DNA from: Metridium senile
Taxonomy: Eukaryota > Cnidaria > Anthozoa > Actiniaria > Metridiidae
Direction: 5' to 3'
Assembly: GCA_949775045.1 (NCBI GenBank)
Contig: OX459097.1
Coordinates: forward strand, 5,099,185-5,163,184
Length of the DNA stretch: 64,000 nt
Shown one piece after another: positions 33,201 through 44,769 of this stretch (its first letter is position 1; every line of letters begins with the position of its first letter). Below the pieces are notes generated by a model. It made no database searches. It saw only the letters and a list, made by a program, of their open reading frames with translations, and had not been told where the DNA came from. Position numbers and translations under genes: made by a program.

Positions 33201-35478
33201 GTATTCCACTCGACAATTTTGTTTTTGTATTCATAAATTTGTGGCGGCAAGAAATAGAAAGGGTTGGAGAGATAGTGTGGAGGCCTTATGCACCTTCTGG
33301 CGCTCAGAGCAATGATGATTCATAAATTTATTCATTCTTTGATTCATTCATTCATCCATACATACATACATACATACATACATACATACATACATACATA
33401 CATACATACATACATACATACATACATCCATCCATCCATCCATCCATCCATCCATCCATCCATCCATCCATCCATCCATCCATCCATCCATCCATCCATC
33501 CATCCATCCATCCATCCATCCATCCATCCATCCATTCATTCATCCATTCATTCATCCATTGCTATCGTCTATCTGTCGGTTGCTTAGTTGCTTGGTTCGT
33601 CCTTTTGTTGGATTTTTGTTGTTCATCTCATTATCAGTGCTAACTGTGTTTATGTTTTTGTTTTGTAGTTGATTCTCAGCAAGGCTTCTGGAGTTTTCTC
33701 CCCTGCTTGTTTCATGCATACGTTCTTTGGTGAACATAAAGATCTTCCTGTTACATCCAAATACCAAATAAAAGGTAAAGATATTTAATTCCCTTCCCTT
33801 GCCTTCTCTTCCCTTATCCTCCCTTTACTTTTCTTCCCTCTCATTGTCTTCCCTTCCCTTTCTTTCCCTTTCTTTCCCTTCCCTTCCCTTCTCTTCTCTT
33901 CCCTACTCTTCCCTTATCTTGCCTTTACTTCCCTTCTCTTCTCTACCCTTTCATTCTCTGCTGTTCCCTTCTCTTCCCTTCCCTTCCCTTCTGTTCTCTT
34001 CCCATCTCTCATCTTTTTGTTTTGTTAAAAAGGTCATCTCGATAACTATAGTTTAATAAGTACAATATAAAAAAAATACAATTTGTTTTACGCAGGAAGA
34101 ACAGCTTACAAGGCTCTATCAGAATGGCATGTCAGTGAGGGTGTTAAAGGAACTTACGTTGAGATTCCAGGCGAGACGCCGTTATGTAACCCTTCATGTT
34201 GCTCATCTATGTGTACAAAATGTCGTGAACATCAGATAGCTAAACCCAAGACACCAAACGTCAAGAGAGGTGTTGCTGCTAGTAAAGGTGAGGAGGCAGG
34301 GAGGGAAGAGGACGGTGATGATGACGAGAATATGAATAATGTTGGCGGTGACGGTGATAGAGATAATGATGGTGATAAGGATGGTTATGGTAGCAATAAT
34401 GATATTTGTAATTGAAAGGGTCAAAATGAAAACGACCTAAGTGACAGGTGAGAAGGCAGGAGGGAAGAGGACGGTGATGATGACGAGAATATGAATAATG
34501 TTGCCGGTGACGGTGATAGAGATAATGATGGTGATAAGGAAAATAATGGTAGCAATAATGATGTTTGTAATTGAAAGGGTCAAAATGAAAACGACCTAGT
34601 GATAGGTGAGAAGGCAAGAGGAAAGAGGACGGTGATGATGACGAGAATATGAATAATGTTGGCGGTGACGGTGATAGAGATAATGATGGTGATAAGGATG
34701 ATAATGGTAGCAATAATGATGGTTGTATAATATAGTGGTGAGGATGAAGACGGAATGATGATGATAATTACAATGACTTACAATAACGACAGCGATATCA
34801 GTGATGATGATGATGATGATGATGGCGAACATGATGGTTATGATGATAATGGTAAAGATGATGATTGTGGTGATGGTGATGATAATTATTGCAGTGATTT
34901 TACAGTAATAATAATAATGATATGATGCCGATGATGGTTATGATGATAATGGTAATGATAATGAAGATAATGATTGTGGTGATGGTGATGATGATGATGA
35001 TTGCAGTGATTTTAAAGTAGTAATAATAATAATGATTATGATGATTGTTAACATGATGGTTATGATGATGATGATCATGGTAATGATGATAGTGATTGTG
35101 ATGATGATGATAATGATAATTATTGCAGTGTTTTTACAGTAATAATAATAATGATATGATGATGGTTATGATGATAATGGTAATGATAATGATGATAGTG
35201 ATTGTGATGGCAAAGATGATGATTGCAGTGATTTTACAGTAATAATAATAATAAACTCATGATGATGATGATTGTTAACATAATGGTTATAATGACAATG
35301 GTAATGGTAATGGTGGTGATGATGATGGTGATGACGATCATAACAATGATGATGATAATGAATACGATGATAAACAAGCTAAAGACCTAATTTCTTTATT
35401 CCAGGATCTTCGACTGTTCTTTCAACCTCAACATGGCTAGCAATATGGAGTTCAATTATGGCTTATTCCATGGTATAA
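23208..35478 (+). CDS. secreted pectin acetylesterase / Notum-family hydrolase (10 exons)
   Basis: Exons: 23208-23439, 26778-27015, 27970-28102, 29377-29460, 30743-30841, 32245-32332, 32832-33007, 33669-33774, 34096-34287, 35405-35478. Together they give 473 codons plus TAA. Residues 1-22 look like a signal peptide, followed by a basic stretch (about 55-75). The family core starts [10 protein letters not shown] (about 76). Residues with the family's catalytic role are Ser208 in GGASAGGLG, Asp308 in AQWDSYQL and His367 in PACFMHTFF; their spacing suits a Ser-Asp-His alpha/beta hydrolase. GGSC and [10 protein letters not shown] are family motifs. A cysteine cluster ([13 protein letters not shown]) and a short hydrophobic C-terminus ([15 protein letters not shown]), possibly a weak GPI signal, complete it. 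Plant members deacetylate pectin; animal Notum removes palmitoleate from Wnt. I cannot say which substrate this protein uses. The start is the only ATG giving a signal peptide in frame. Almost every intron holds a satellite. Confidence 0.9.
24645..25175. repeat. decayed tandem repeat in esterase intron 1
   Basis: About four partial copies contain TTTCTCATCCATTCACTT, CAATTCCCTTTCATTCATTT, ATGGATCTATATTTTTTCC and CGGTTTTTAAAACACACAGA. The spacing is irregular, about 110-175 bases. Confidence 0.75.
26570..26692. repeat. palindrome in esterase intron 1
   Basis: CCGAAGAAGTCCCGAAAATG..TTATCATTTGTAATGTTCAT is mirrored by ATGAACATTACGAATGATAA..CATTTTCGGGACTTCTTCGG around ATATCATTTTAATAA. Confidence 0.85.
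27175..27945. repeat. (GAT)n-rich stretch in esterase intron 2
   Basis: It starts with about 18 pure TGA/ATG triplets (27177-27230). Interrupted GAT/GATGAC/AATGAT repeats continue nearly to the acceptor at 27969. Confidence 0.95.
28139..29335. repeat. higher-order GAT array in esterase intron 3
   Basis: Units of about 66-90 bases contain GTAACGATGTAAATGATGAT, AATGATGCTGAAGGTGTTTA and TCATGATGATGATGGTGTTA, in about nine homogenised copies. The array has no stop in the exon 3 frame until 29188, coding an Asp/Asn-rich repeat if read through. Confidence 0.95.
29680..30680. repeat. higher-order ATCT/ATTC array, about 69-bp unit
   Basis: About nine copies contain TTATCCATCTATATATTCAT, GCATTTATCTATCTATCCAT and TTATCCATTCGTCCATTTGT, followed by plain CATT/CATC tetranucleotides (30480-30680). 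It lies in an esterase intron. The 300-codon frames are artefacts. Confidence 0.95.
30955..31100. repeat. (GAAT)n tetranucleotide stretch
   Basis: Interrupted ATGAATGA/GGATGGA/ATAAATGA repeats in the intron after exon 30743-30841. Confidence 0.85.
31415..31535. repeat. interspersed inverted-repeat element, family 6
   Basis: TAGACGCACTTAGTGCGTTT, ACTCAGGCTACGTC and GTAGCCTGAGTAA; the ends CTCAGGCTAC/GTAGCCTGAG are inverted. A longer member lies at 55378-55560. Confidence 0.7.
32430..32757. repeat. two-copy tandem duplication of about 185 bp
   Basis: GTTTGCAACGTATAATTTTA, CTGATGTATGGATC, TTAAGGATGGTTACTCCTTT and CACGCACAG.GAGCCCAATTA recur twice with small differences, in the intron before exon 32832-33007. 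Confidence 0.85.
33040..33215. repeat. (CATT)n-rich tetranucleotide stretch
   Basis: Interrupted ATTCATTCATCC repeats in the intron after exon 32832-33007. Confidence 0.85.
33325..33562. repeat. compound microsatellite (CATA)n then (CATC)n
   Basis: About 18 pure CATA units (33355-33427) change abruptly to about 26 pure CATC units (33427-33533), with CATT edges. The long frames on both strands are artefacts. Confidence 0.98.
33786..34015. repeat. polypyrimidine (CCCTT)n tract
   Basis: CTTCCCTTCCCTT-type repeats in the intron between exons 33669-33774 and 34096-34287, nearly purine-free on the plus strand. Confidence 0.93.
34281..34735 (+). repeat. 158-160-bp tandem array that copies the exon 9 splice donor
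   Basis: Three copies start at the esterase exon 9 boundary: AAAG/GTGAGGAGGCAGGG at 34288, then ACAG/GTGAGAAGGCAGGAG near 34448 and ATAG/GTGAGAAGGCAAGAG near 34606. Each continues with AGAGGACGGTGATGATGACG and GAATATGAATAATGTTG. The exon's coding part is not copied beyond the last few bases. Confidence 0.85.
34736..35375. repeat. GAT/AAT-rich repeat with a roughly 125-190-bp higher-order period
   Basis: GATGGTTATGATGATAATGG, GATTGTGGTGATGGTGATGA and TTTTACAGTAATAATAATAA recur four times with gaps, in the last esterase intron. Confidence 0.85.
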
Positions 35479-36096
35479 CATCAACATGTCGAAGTCCAAC
35501 CAAACTTATTTCCCAAAAACCATCTTAAACTGTTCGTTGGAATAGAAAAGACACTCCATCAGTACGTCACTCTCAAAATGACAACAAAAAGCATGATATC
35601 AACTGCCACATTAAGGAACGAGGACTGTACACTTGGAAAAGGAGAACGATTTTCGCCCGTGAATAGGCCATACTCGTCCTCAACAACTACAACATCAAAA
35701 CAACTACACTGAATCTAAATGAACAATTAATTTTACACACTAAGCATGTGCGATGCTCAGTTTATTGTTGTGAGCCCGACCGACATTGCTTAACGTCGTT
35801 ACTATCACGACTCTTAACAACTGAAAATATCAAGAAACAATGTCAACAGGCAAGTTAAGCCACTTGAATAAGCTTATTCCAAGTCGGAGTTTAGCTCCAC
35901 ACATGAGGAAATCATCAATGAAAAGACACAAAGGGACTGTTAAATTTACCACAATTATACACAGTCTATTATAAATATAAATATGTAAATAACAGTGAAG
36001 ACAAATTCTAGCTCTTCTGTCAAAGATAATCAAATATACATTTTGTACAAAAACAAATACATAATATCCACAAATATCTGCATTTTATTTAGGTCA

Positions 36097-36102
36097 AATA
36101 AA
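36097..36102 (+). terminator. candidate polyadenylation signal of the esterase gene
   Basis: AATAAA, 619 bases after the TAA. No closer canonical hexamer was seen on the plus strand, so a variant signal nearer the stop is possible. Confidence 0.35.
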
Positions 36103-36175
36103 ATTTTCCTGCTCAATTTATCTTGTTTTTCATTTAATACTTACTATTTAGTTAAAAACAGTACTCAGAATGGGT

Positions 36176-36978
36176 CAATTTTGACCCTGAAATGCAAGGA
36201 CTACAGCCCGCCAAAATGCGTGAAAATGGGTCATTTTCGACCAAAATGCATAGGTTGTAGTCCATCAAAATGCGTCAAAATGAGTCATTTTCGACCAAAA
36301 TCCATGGGCCATAGCCCACCAAAATGCGTCAAAATGAGTCATTTTCGACCAAAATGCATGGGCTATAGCCCACCAAAATGCGTCAAAATGGCTCATTTTC
36401 GACCAAAATGCATGGGCTGTAGCCCACCAAAATGCGTCAAAATGAGTCATTTTTGACCAAAATGCCTGGACTATAGCCCACCAAAATGCGTCAAAATGAG
36501 TCATTTTTGACCAAAATTCATGAGCTATAGCCCACCAAAATGCGTCAAAATGAGTCATTTTCGACCAAAATGCATGGACTATAGCCCACCAAAATGCGTC
36601 AAAATGGCTCATTTTCGACCAAAATGCCTGGACTATAGCCCACCAAAATACGGCAAAATGAGTCATTTTAGACCAAAATGCATGGGCTATAGCCAGCCCA
36701 CCAAAATGCGTCAAAATGAGTCATTTTAGACCAAAATGCCTGGACTATAGCCCACCAAAATACGGCAAATTAAAATGAGTCATTTTCGACCAAAATCCAT
36801 GGGTTAGAGCCCACCAAAATATGGAGAAATGAGTCATTTTCGACCAAAATACATGGACTATAGCCCACCAAAATGCGTCAAAATGGCTCATTTTCGACCA
36901 AAATGCATGGGTTATAGCCCACCAAAATCCGTCAAAATGGCTCATTTTCGATCAAAATGCATGGGCTATAACCTGGTC
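36176..36978. repeat. 54-bp minisatellite, array 1 (about 15 copies)
   Basis: The unit is CATGGGCTATAGCCCACCAA, AATGCGTCAAAATGAGTCAT, TTTCGACCAAAATG (54 bases, 18 codons). Because the unit is a multiple of three, it reads through on both strands as an 18-residue repeat, broken by stops and indels. Array 2 of the same unit is at 38637-39378. Confidence 0.97.
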
Positions 36979-36994
36979 TTTTCAACTTCATTTG

Positions 36995-38637
36995 AAAAGT
37001 TAATACAGGAATACAAGTTAAAATAATATTTATTTTTTTTATTACATCAGTTTGAATCTTTCTATCTAGGCTAGCTCTTTTTGTTATAATAGTTGTCCTG
37101 TATGATAGATAATCTGCAAAATCGGTTAACTTTAAAAACATATGTACATTTATCATAATATACATCTATATATGAAGATATTAAATAAAAGTAAAGCTGT
37201 ACGTAAAAATTGCCTATTTTAATTTTAATCATGCTAAAAAGAAACGATAGATATGCATTGTATTACCAAATCAATGTCCAAATCATAGAACATAAAAACT
37301 AAGACCGCAGGGACATCTTGGAAATCGTTAAACTCGTCAAATCGTATATCTTTGATGAACTTCCTGAATATTTATAGTAATAAGAGACATACATTTCTTA
37401 GGATAAAACAAGCACGCTCTTTTATACAACACTTGCAATTGGTTGGTTTACTACTTACACATACATCCTAGTGGTTTAAACTTGACAGTGAGTTCTGCAA
37501 TCGAGTATATACACCTATTTCGAAAAAGGTTGTCGGAGAGAATTGGCGATTGCACGACTGAAAGGAACTGTGGTTCTTGATATATAATTCGTAAATGGCA
37601 CAACTATTCCTTGTGTTTTTAGGCTCTAAAACTTCATGAATTGAATTTTACTTGTCAAAAAAGAGTACCTGAATACCCAAAGTTCCTTTCAGTCGTGCAA
37701 TCGCCAATTGCCAATCGCCAATTCTCTCCGACAACCTTTTTGAAATAGGTGTATATACTTATTTCAAAAAACGTTTGTCGTCTAAACACAAATAATCGAG
37801 CCTTTTAAAATGGTTTCGTGGACTACACACAACACGGAATATCTCAACACTATAGCCTCCGTGTTCGTTATTCCAGCAGTATTCTTGGATCTCGGAATGA
37901 CCTATTTCTTACCGCTTTTCTTACCACCTTTCGCCTATGACAACCGTTTTTGAAATAGGAGTAGGTTGTATATATATAAATAAATAAATAATTAAATACA
38001 GTAAGCAAAAATAAATCAATGTATTTAGCCAGTGACTAATTGGGAAGACTCACGCCCACTATCTCTTCGTTAAATATTTTAGCACACAGCTCTGCCCACC
38101 TATATCTTTAAACCAATAAATACACTAGTGCCTTTAGCATCGTCTCTTCAACTATATACTATGTCTCCTATGTGTTCTTTTTCTTGTAGAAATTGGCTTA
38201 TCTGTTTTCCGATCGATCGAGCGTACCAGTCTGGGTAAAGCAAGTTCCTCTATTGTTCCAGTGTGACACCCAATGTTTCGCCACCTGTCAGCAAAAAAAA
38301 TGAAATTTTGAAGTCACAACGTTTCGATATATCAATATGTTGCCATTTTTCATATGGTGTGTTTTGATGGTATTTAATGGATTTATATATTGTACACTGC
38401 AGCAAGAACCATTACCAGGAAGCCTACCTCCTCCCTTCGACACATGTAAGTTTTAAAACAATAATTCCTTTTTGGCACAAAACGGGAAAGTGTCTGTAGA
38501 ATGTTTATACTTTTGCGTGAGAATTATTACTTTGAACATATAACGAAGAGAAATTATTTGAGCAATATTTTGGATTGTTTTATATTCAGGGATCATATAA
38601 TTTTGATTTCCGCAGATTTTATAGTATTTTTAGTGGA
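36995..38637. repeat. segmental duplication, copy 1
   Basis: It is highly similar to 39388-40848. Matching landmarks include TTATAATAGTTGTCCTGTAT (37083/39488), GACCGCAGGGACATCT, the two small exons (38190-38234 and 38403-38445) and CGCAGATTTTATAGTATT. Copy 1 also carries a MITE (37507-37763) that is absent from copy 2. The 54-bp array precedes each copy. Confidence 0.93.
37507..37763. mobile_element. MITE, family 2, with an empty site in the duplicate
   Basis: Inverted ends ACACCTATTTCGAAAAAGGT and ACCTTTTTGAAATAGGTGT, with inner GATTGCACGACTGAAAGGAA mirrored by TTCCTTTCAGTCGTGCAATC. Flanks read TATATAC on both sides. The duplicate locus near 39936-39950 reads TATGTATACC without the insert. 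Confidence 0.88.
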
Positions 38638-41600
38638 AAAATGGGTCAAAATGGGTCATTTTCGACCAAAATGCATGGGCTATATCCCACCAAAATGCGT
38701 CAAAATGGCTCATTTTCGACCAAAATGCATGGGCTATGGACCACTAAAATGCGTCAAAATGGCTCTTTTTCGACCAAAATGCATGGGCTACGCTCACCAA
38801 AATGCGTCAAAATGGCTCTTTTTCGACCAAAATGCATGGACTATAGCCCACCAAAATGCGTCAAAATGGCTCATTTTTTACCAAAATCCATGGACTGTAG
38901 CTCACCAAAATGCGTCAAATCGGTCATTTTCGACAAATATGCATGGACTATAGCCCACCAAAATGCGACAAAATGGCTCATTTTCGACCAAAATCCATGG
39001 GCTATAGCTCACCAAAATGCGTCAAAATGGGTCATTTTCGACCAAAATGCATGGGCTACGCTCACCAAAATGCGTCCAAATGGGTCATTTTCGACCAAAA
39101 TGCATGGACTATAGCCCACCAAAATGCGTCAAAATGGATCATTTTCGACCAAAATGCATGGGCTATAGCCCACCAAAATGCGTCAAAATGGATCATTTTC
39201 GACCAAAATCCATGGAGTGTAGCTCACCAAAATGCGTCAAAATGGCTCTTTTTCGACCAAAATCCATGGGCTATAGCTCACCAATTTAAAGGCGTCAAAA
39301 TTGGTCATTGTCGACCTAAATGCATGGACTATAGCCCACCAAAATCCGTCAAAATGGCTCATTTTCGACCAAAATGAAATGAAAAGTTAATACAAGAATA
39401 CGCAACAAGTTAAAATAAGCTTTATTTTTATACACAGAAACTGTAATTGAGACACATTTGAATCTTTCTATCTATGTTAGCTCTTTTTGTTATAATAGTT
39501 GTCCTGTATGATAGATAATCTGAAAAAACGGTTAACTTTAAAAACATATGTACATTTATCATAATATACATCTATATATGAAGATATTAAATAAAAGTAT
39601 AAAGCTGTACGTAAAAATTGCCCGTTTAAATTTTAATCATGTAAAAAGAAATTAACGATAGATATGCATTTTATTATATTGTCAAATCCCTGTCCAAATC
39701 ATAGAACATAAAAACTAAGACCGCAGGGACATCTGGGAAATCGTTAAACTCGTCAAATCGTTTATCTTTGATGAACTTCCTGAATATTTGTAAAAATAAG
39801 AATTAGAGACATGCATTTCTTAGGATAAAACAGGCAAACGCTTTTCTAGACTACATAAAACTAGCTTGGTTGGTTTACTACTTACACATAATATATCCTA
39901 GAGGATTAAACTGGACAGTGATTCTACAAATCGAGTATGTATACCTAATTCAAAAAAGGTTTGTCGACTAAACACAAATACTCGAGCCTTTTAAATTGGT
40001 TTCGTTGACTACACACAACACGGAATATCTCAACACTAGCCTCCGTGTTGGTGGCGCAAATTAGAAGCAGAAACACGCTATTCCAGCTATTCTTGGATCT
40101 TGGATTGACTTATTTCTTACCGCTTTTCTTACCGCCTTTCGCCTATGACAACCGTTTTTGAAATAGGAGAAGGTTGTATATATATATAAATAAATAATTA
40201 ATTAAATACAGTAAGCAAAAATAAATCAATGTATTTAGCCAGTGACTAATTGGGGAGACTCACACCCATTATCTCTGCGTTAAATATTTTAGCACACAGC
40301 TCTGCCCACCTATATCTTTAAACCAATAAATACACTAGTGCCTTTAGCATCGTTTCTTCAACTATATACTATGTCTCCTATGTGTTCTTTTTCTTGTAGA
40401 AATTGGCTTATCTGTTTTCCGATCGATCGAGCGTACCAGTCTGGGTAAAGCAAGTTCCTCTATTGTTCCAGTGTGACACCCAATGTTTCGCCACCTGTCA
40501 GCAAAAAAAATGAAATTTTGAAGTCACAACGTTTCGATATATCAATATGTTGCCATTTTTCATATGGGGTGTTTTGATGGTATTTAATGGATTCATACAT
40601 TGTACACTGCAGCAAGAACCATTACCAGGCACCCTACCTCCTCCCTTCGACACATGTAAGTTTTAAAACCATAATTCCTTTTTGGCACAAAACGGGAAAG
40701 TGTCTGTAGAATGTTTATACTTTTGCGTGAGAATTATTACTTTGAACATATAACAAAGAGAAATTATTTTAGCAATATTTTGGATTGGTTTATATTCAGG
40801 GATTATATAATTTTGATTTCCGCAGATTTTATAGTATTCTTAGTGGAAGTTATTTTTTGTGGAAGTCATTTTTTATAATTTTACATGCGTTTCAAACGCA
40901 AAACTGACCGATTAAAATATATTTGATACATATAAAATTTGTTATTGTTTTATTTTCGATATATTTAGCTGAATTACTAATGTTATTTATATATAAGGAG
41001 GTTTCCACTTTATAAACAAAAGGAAACACTTTAAAAGGTCAAGCAGATTAAGGACATGTTTTTACCATTTTTTGTCTATATTGCTGAACAAATTTGTTCT
41101 TCTTCACTCATTCATTTGCTCTTCAATATATAGTATAATCACCCATATTTGTTAGAAAAATACAAAGGGGTTTAGCAATATATCAGAATATCTCAATAAA
41201 AATACAATTGGGTAATTACAGTAAAAACCCGCATATAAGAACCAGTGGATTAAGAACCACTAGGCTAAAATTTCCTTTTTAGCACCTGTTAAAAAGAACC
41301 ACTTTAGGCTAAAAAATTAGACTGGTTATTATATGAAAGGTTTCAAGATCTATTTGGTCATTTGACCAAATTTAAAATCAATGCAAGAAAAATGTTTTAC
41401 AAATGTATTATCAGTTAGTTCTCAATGAGAATACATTCATCCTTCAGATGCTTCTACATAACAATTTATATAACATAAAAAAACACTATATATATATAAG
41501 GGAAACTGTTTTTGCTTTGTAAATAAGAACCAGTTAAGAACCACTTTAGCCTAATTTCTCACTAAATACCAATTATATAAGAACCACTTTAGCCTAACCT

Positions 41601-44600
41601 AAAAATAGTGGTTCTTATATGCGGGTTTTTACTGTAGGCTAGCTTTATTGTGTTTGCCGTTTTGCGGAAACAAAGCACAAACGTCAACAGCAAATTGATA
41701 TAAATATCAATAATAATAATAAGCTATTTTCCAATATCATATTTCAACAATAAGCTACAATTCCGTAAAGAAAATGACATTTGCGTGTAATTGTATTACA
41801 TTGTGTTGATAACAGGGCGTTATGCTGGCTGGTGACTACAATATTTGACAAAAATGTTGGCAATAATATTTTTCCACTGCTGAAATACCCGCCATTACCC
41901 CTTGTTGGCAGCCATTGTTTGGTGCTTATCTAGTTGACCTATCAATGTACTTTCATTTCACAGCAGCATTGATGTAGATGAAGGGGAAAATTCTTTTCAG
42001 CAGTCGCTATTATAAATAAATTCTAGCTTGTTATGAAGCAAAATGCGTGTCAACTGTCAAAGATCGATTCGGAATTTAGATTCGGAAAATAATAACAAAT
42101 AGTTCATAACTGTTTTTGTGTTTATTTACCTACATTTAGACTTTTATCATTCCTTTAATAAATACTTCTTTCCTTCTTGTTCGATCTACAAAATTAAAAA
42201 AAAGTAGAAGATATGAATTGTAACCACGTTGAAACACACTCGTTCAGGTGGTTAAACTAGTACATTTCACGAACCGGGCTTCCTGTGTTAAAGATGGCGG
42301 AGTCCGTGATTCAGTAACTAAATGAATTCTCTACGCAGAATTTACAATAATTGTCCAGTAATTATAAGTGTAATGCTATAAAAACAATTAGGTAGTAGAT
42401 ATCTTAATCTTGTTTAGTTGTTTGAGTGTTTATGCTATATTTTCTCCATATTTTGTAGCTATTTTTATATTACTATTTTTGTTTTGTAGCTATTTTATAT
42501 TAATTATATTTCTATATTTTGTAGCTATTTTTATATTTGTATTTTTCTATATTTTAGCTATTTTTAAAGTCTATTTTATACTTATTTTTTCTATTTTTAG
42601 CTATTTTTAAAGTCTATTTTATACTTATTTTTTCTATTTTTAGCTATTTTTAAAGTCTATTTTATACTTATTTTTTCTATTTTTAGCTATTTTTAAAGTC
42701 TATTTTTATCTTTATATTTTTATATTTTGTAGTTAATTTTCTATTTCTATTTTTCTATTTTTTAGCTATTTTTATATATCTATTTGTGTATTTTGTAGCC
42801 AAGTCATTCACAAGAAGGCCCGGTGTTTATATTGAGAAATGGGAAGGCATTGATTCAATCAAGGTGTCAAGTCTCAAAGAGGACAGTCGTTTCCCATACA
42901 TGCCAACATACCGTACATATGGATCTATGTTCACACAGCCAGACAACTGGGGCGAGAATTTTGCGACAAGAATTCGCGCGTACTTCGTTCCCAAGGTTAC
43001 GGGTCCCTATACATTTTACATATGTAAGTGAAGAACTTATAGAAAGATATGATATTTAGATAATATGTTTTGTATCTGGTAAATATGAAAATGATGCTGA
43101 AGAAAGGCGATATATGATGATGAAGATTAAAATGATGGTTGTGATTATCTTGATGATGACGATGATGATGAAGAAGATGACTATGAATGATGTTGATAAT
43201 GACGATGATGATGAATGATGACGACGATGGTGATAATGACTATGATCATACTGTTGATGTTGATGATGATGAAAATGATGATAATAATGACGATGATGAT
43301 GAATGATGACGACGATGGTGATAATGACTATGATCATACTGTTGATGTTGATGATGATGAAAATGATGATAATAATGACGATGATGATGAATGATGACGA
43401 CGATGGTGATAATGACTATGATCATACTGTTGATGTTGATGATGATGAAAATGATGATAATAATGACGATGATGATGAATGATGACGACGATGGTGATAA
43501 TGACTATGATCATACTGTTGATGTTGATGATGATGAAAATGATGATAATAATGACGATGATGATGAATGATGACGACGATGGTGATAATGACTATGATCA
43601 TACTGTTGATGTTGATGATGATGAAAATGATGATAATAATGACGATGATGATGAATGATGACGACGATGGTGATAATGACTATGATCATACTGTTGATGT
43701 TGATGATGATGAAAATGATGATAATAATGACGATGATGATGAATGATGACGACGATGGTGATAATGACTATGATCATACTGTTGATGTTGATGATGATGA
43801 AAATGATGATAATAATGACGATGATGATGAATGATGACGACGATGGTGATAATGACTATGATCATACTGTTGATGTTGATGATGATGAAAATGATGATAA
43901 TAATGACGATGATGATGAATGATGACGACGATGGTGATAATGACTATGATCATACTGTTGATGTTGATGATGATGAAAATGATGATAATAATGACGATGA
44001 TGATGAATGATGACGACGATGGTGATAATGACTATGATCATACTGTTGATGTTGATGATGATGAAAATGATGATAATAATGACAATGATAATGAATGATG
44101 ACGACGATGGTGATGATGACTTTGAATGACTGTGATCACACTGTTGTTGTTGATGTTGATGATTATGAAAATGATTATGATTATGACAATGATGATTCAT
44201 GAATGATGACGATGATAATGATGATGGTTGATAACGTCGATAGTGACGATGGTATAATTAATTATGATAATGATGATGAATGATGACGTCGATGGTGATG
44301 TTGACTATGAATAGCGATGATGATAATGTTGATGCTGATGATAATTACGACGATGATTACGATGATTACAAATGGAGATGATAATGAATGATTCGAGTGA
44401 TAATAATGATGATGGTATACCAGAAATAGCGATAGTGACTATTATGATGCTACTGTGCCAAGAACATCTCTATTGTGTTTTCAGCCAGTGATAATGAGGG
44501 TCAACTCTGGTTCAGTAAAGATATGTGGCCACAACACAAGAGTAAGATAGCCTGGATAGAAGGGGAACAGTTCTCCAGACCAGCACAATATAACAAGTAG

Positions 44601-44695
44601 GTGATGATGGTACAACAACGACGACGACTGATGAGGGTGTTCTGGGTGTTGATGATAATGAGGGGATACTAATATTGATGATGATGATGATGATA

Positions 44696-44731
<36 letters not shown>

Positions 44732-44735
44732 GTAG

Positions 44736-44769
<34 letters not shown>

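Noticed and set aside
37810..37956. 48-codon hydrophobic frame that could have been a signal-peptide exon for the PA14 gene
   Set aside because: The duplicate copy near 40010 has lost the frame through an early stop and an indel, and there is no fitting donor.
38190..40655. Using both duplicated exon pairs in series in the PA14 gene model
   Set aside because: Joining exon B1 (phase 1) to A2 (starting AAA) makes an immediate stop.
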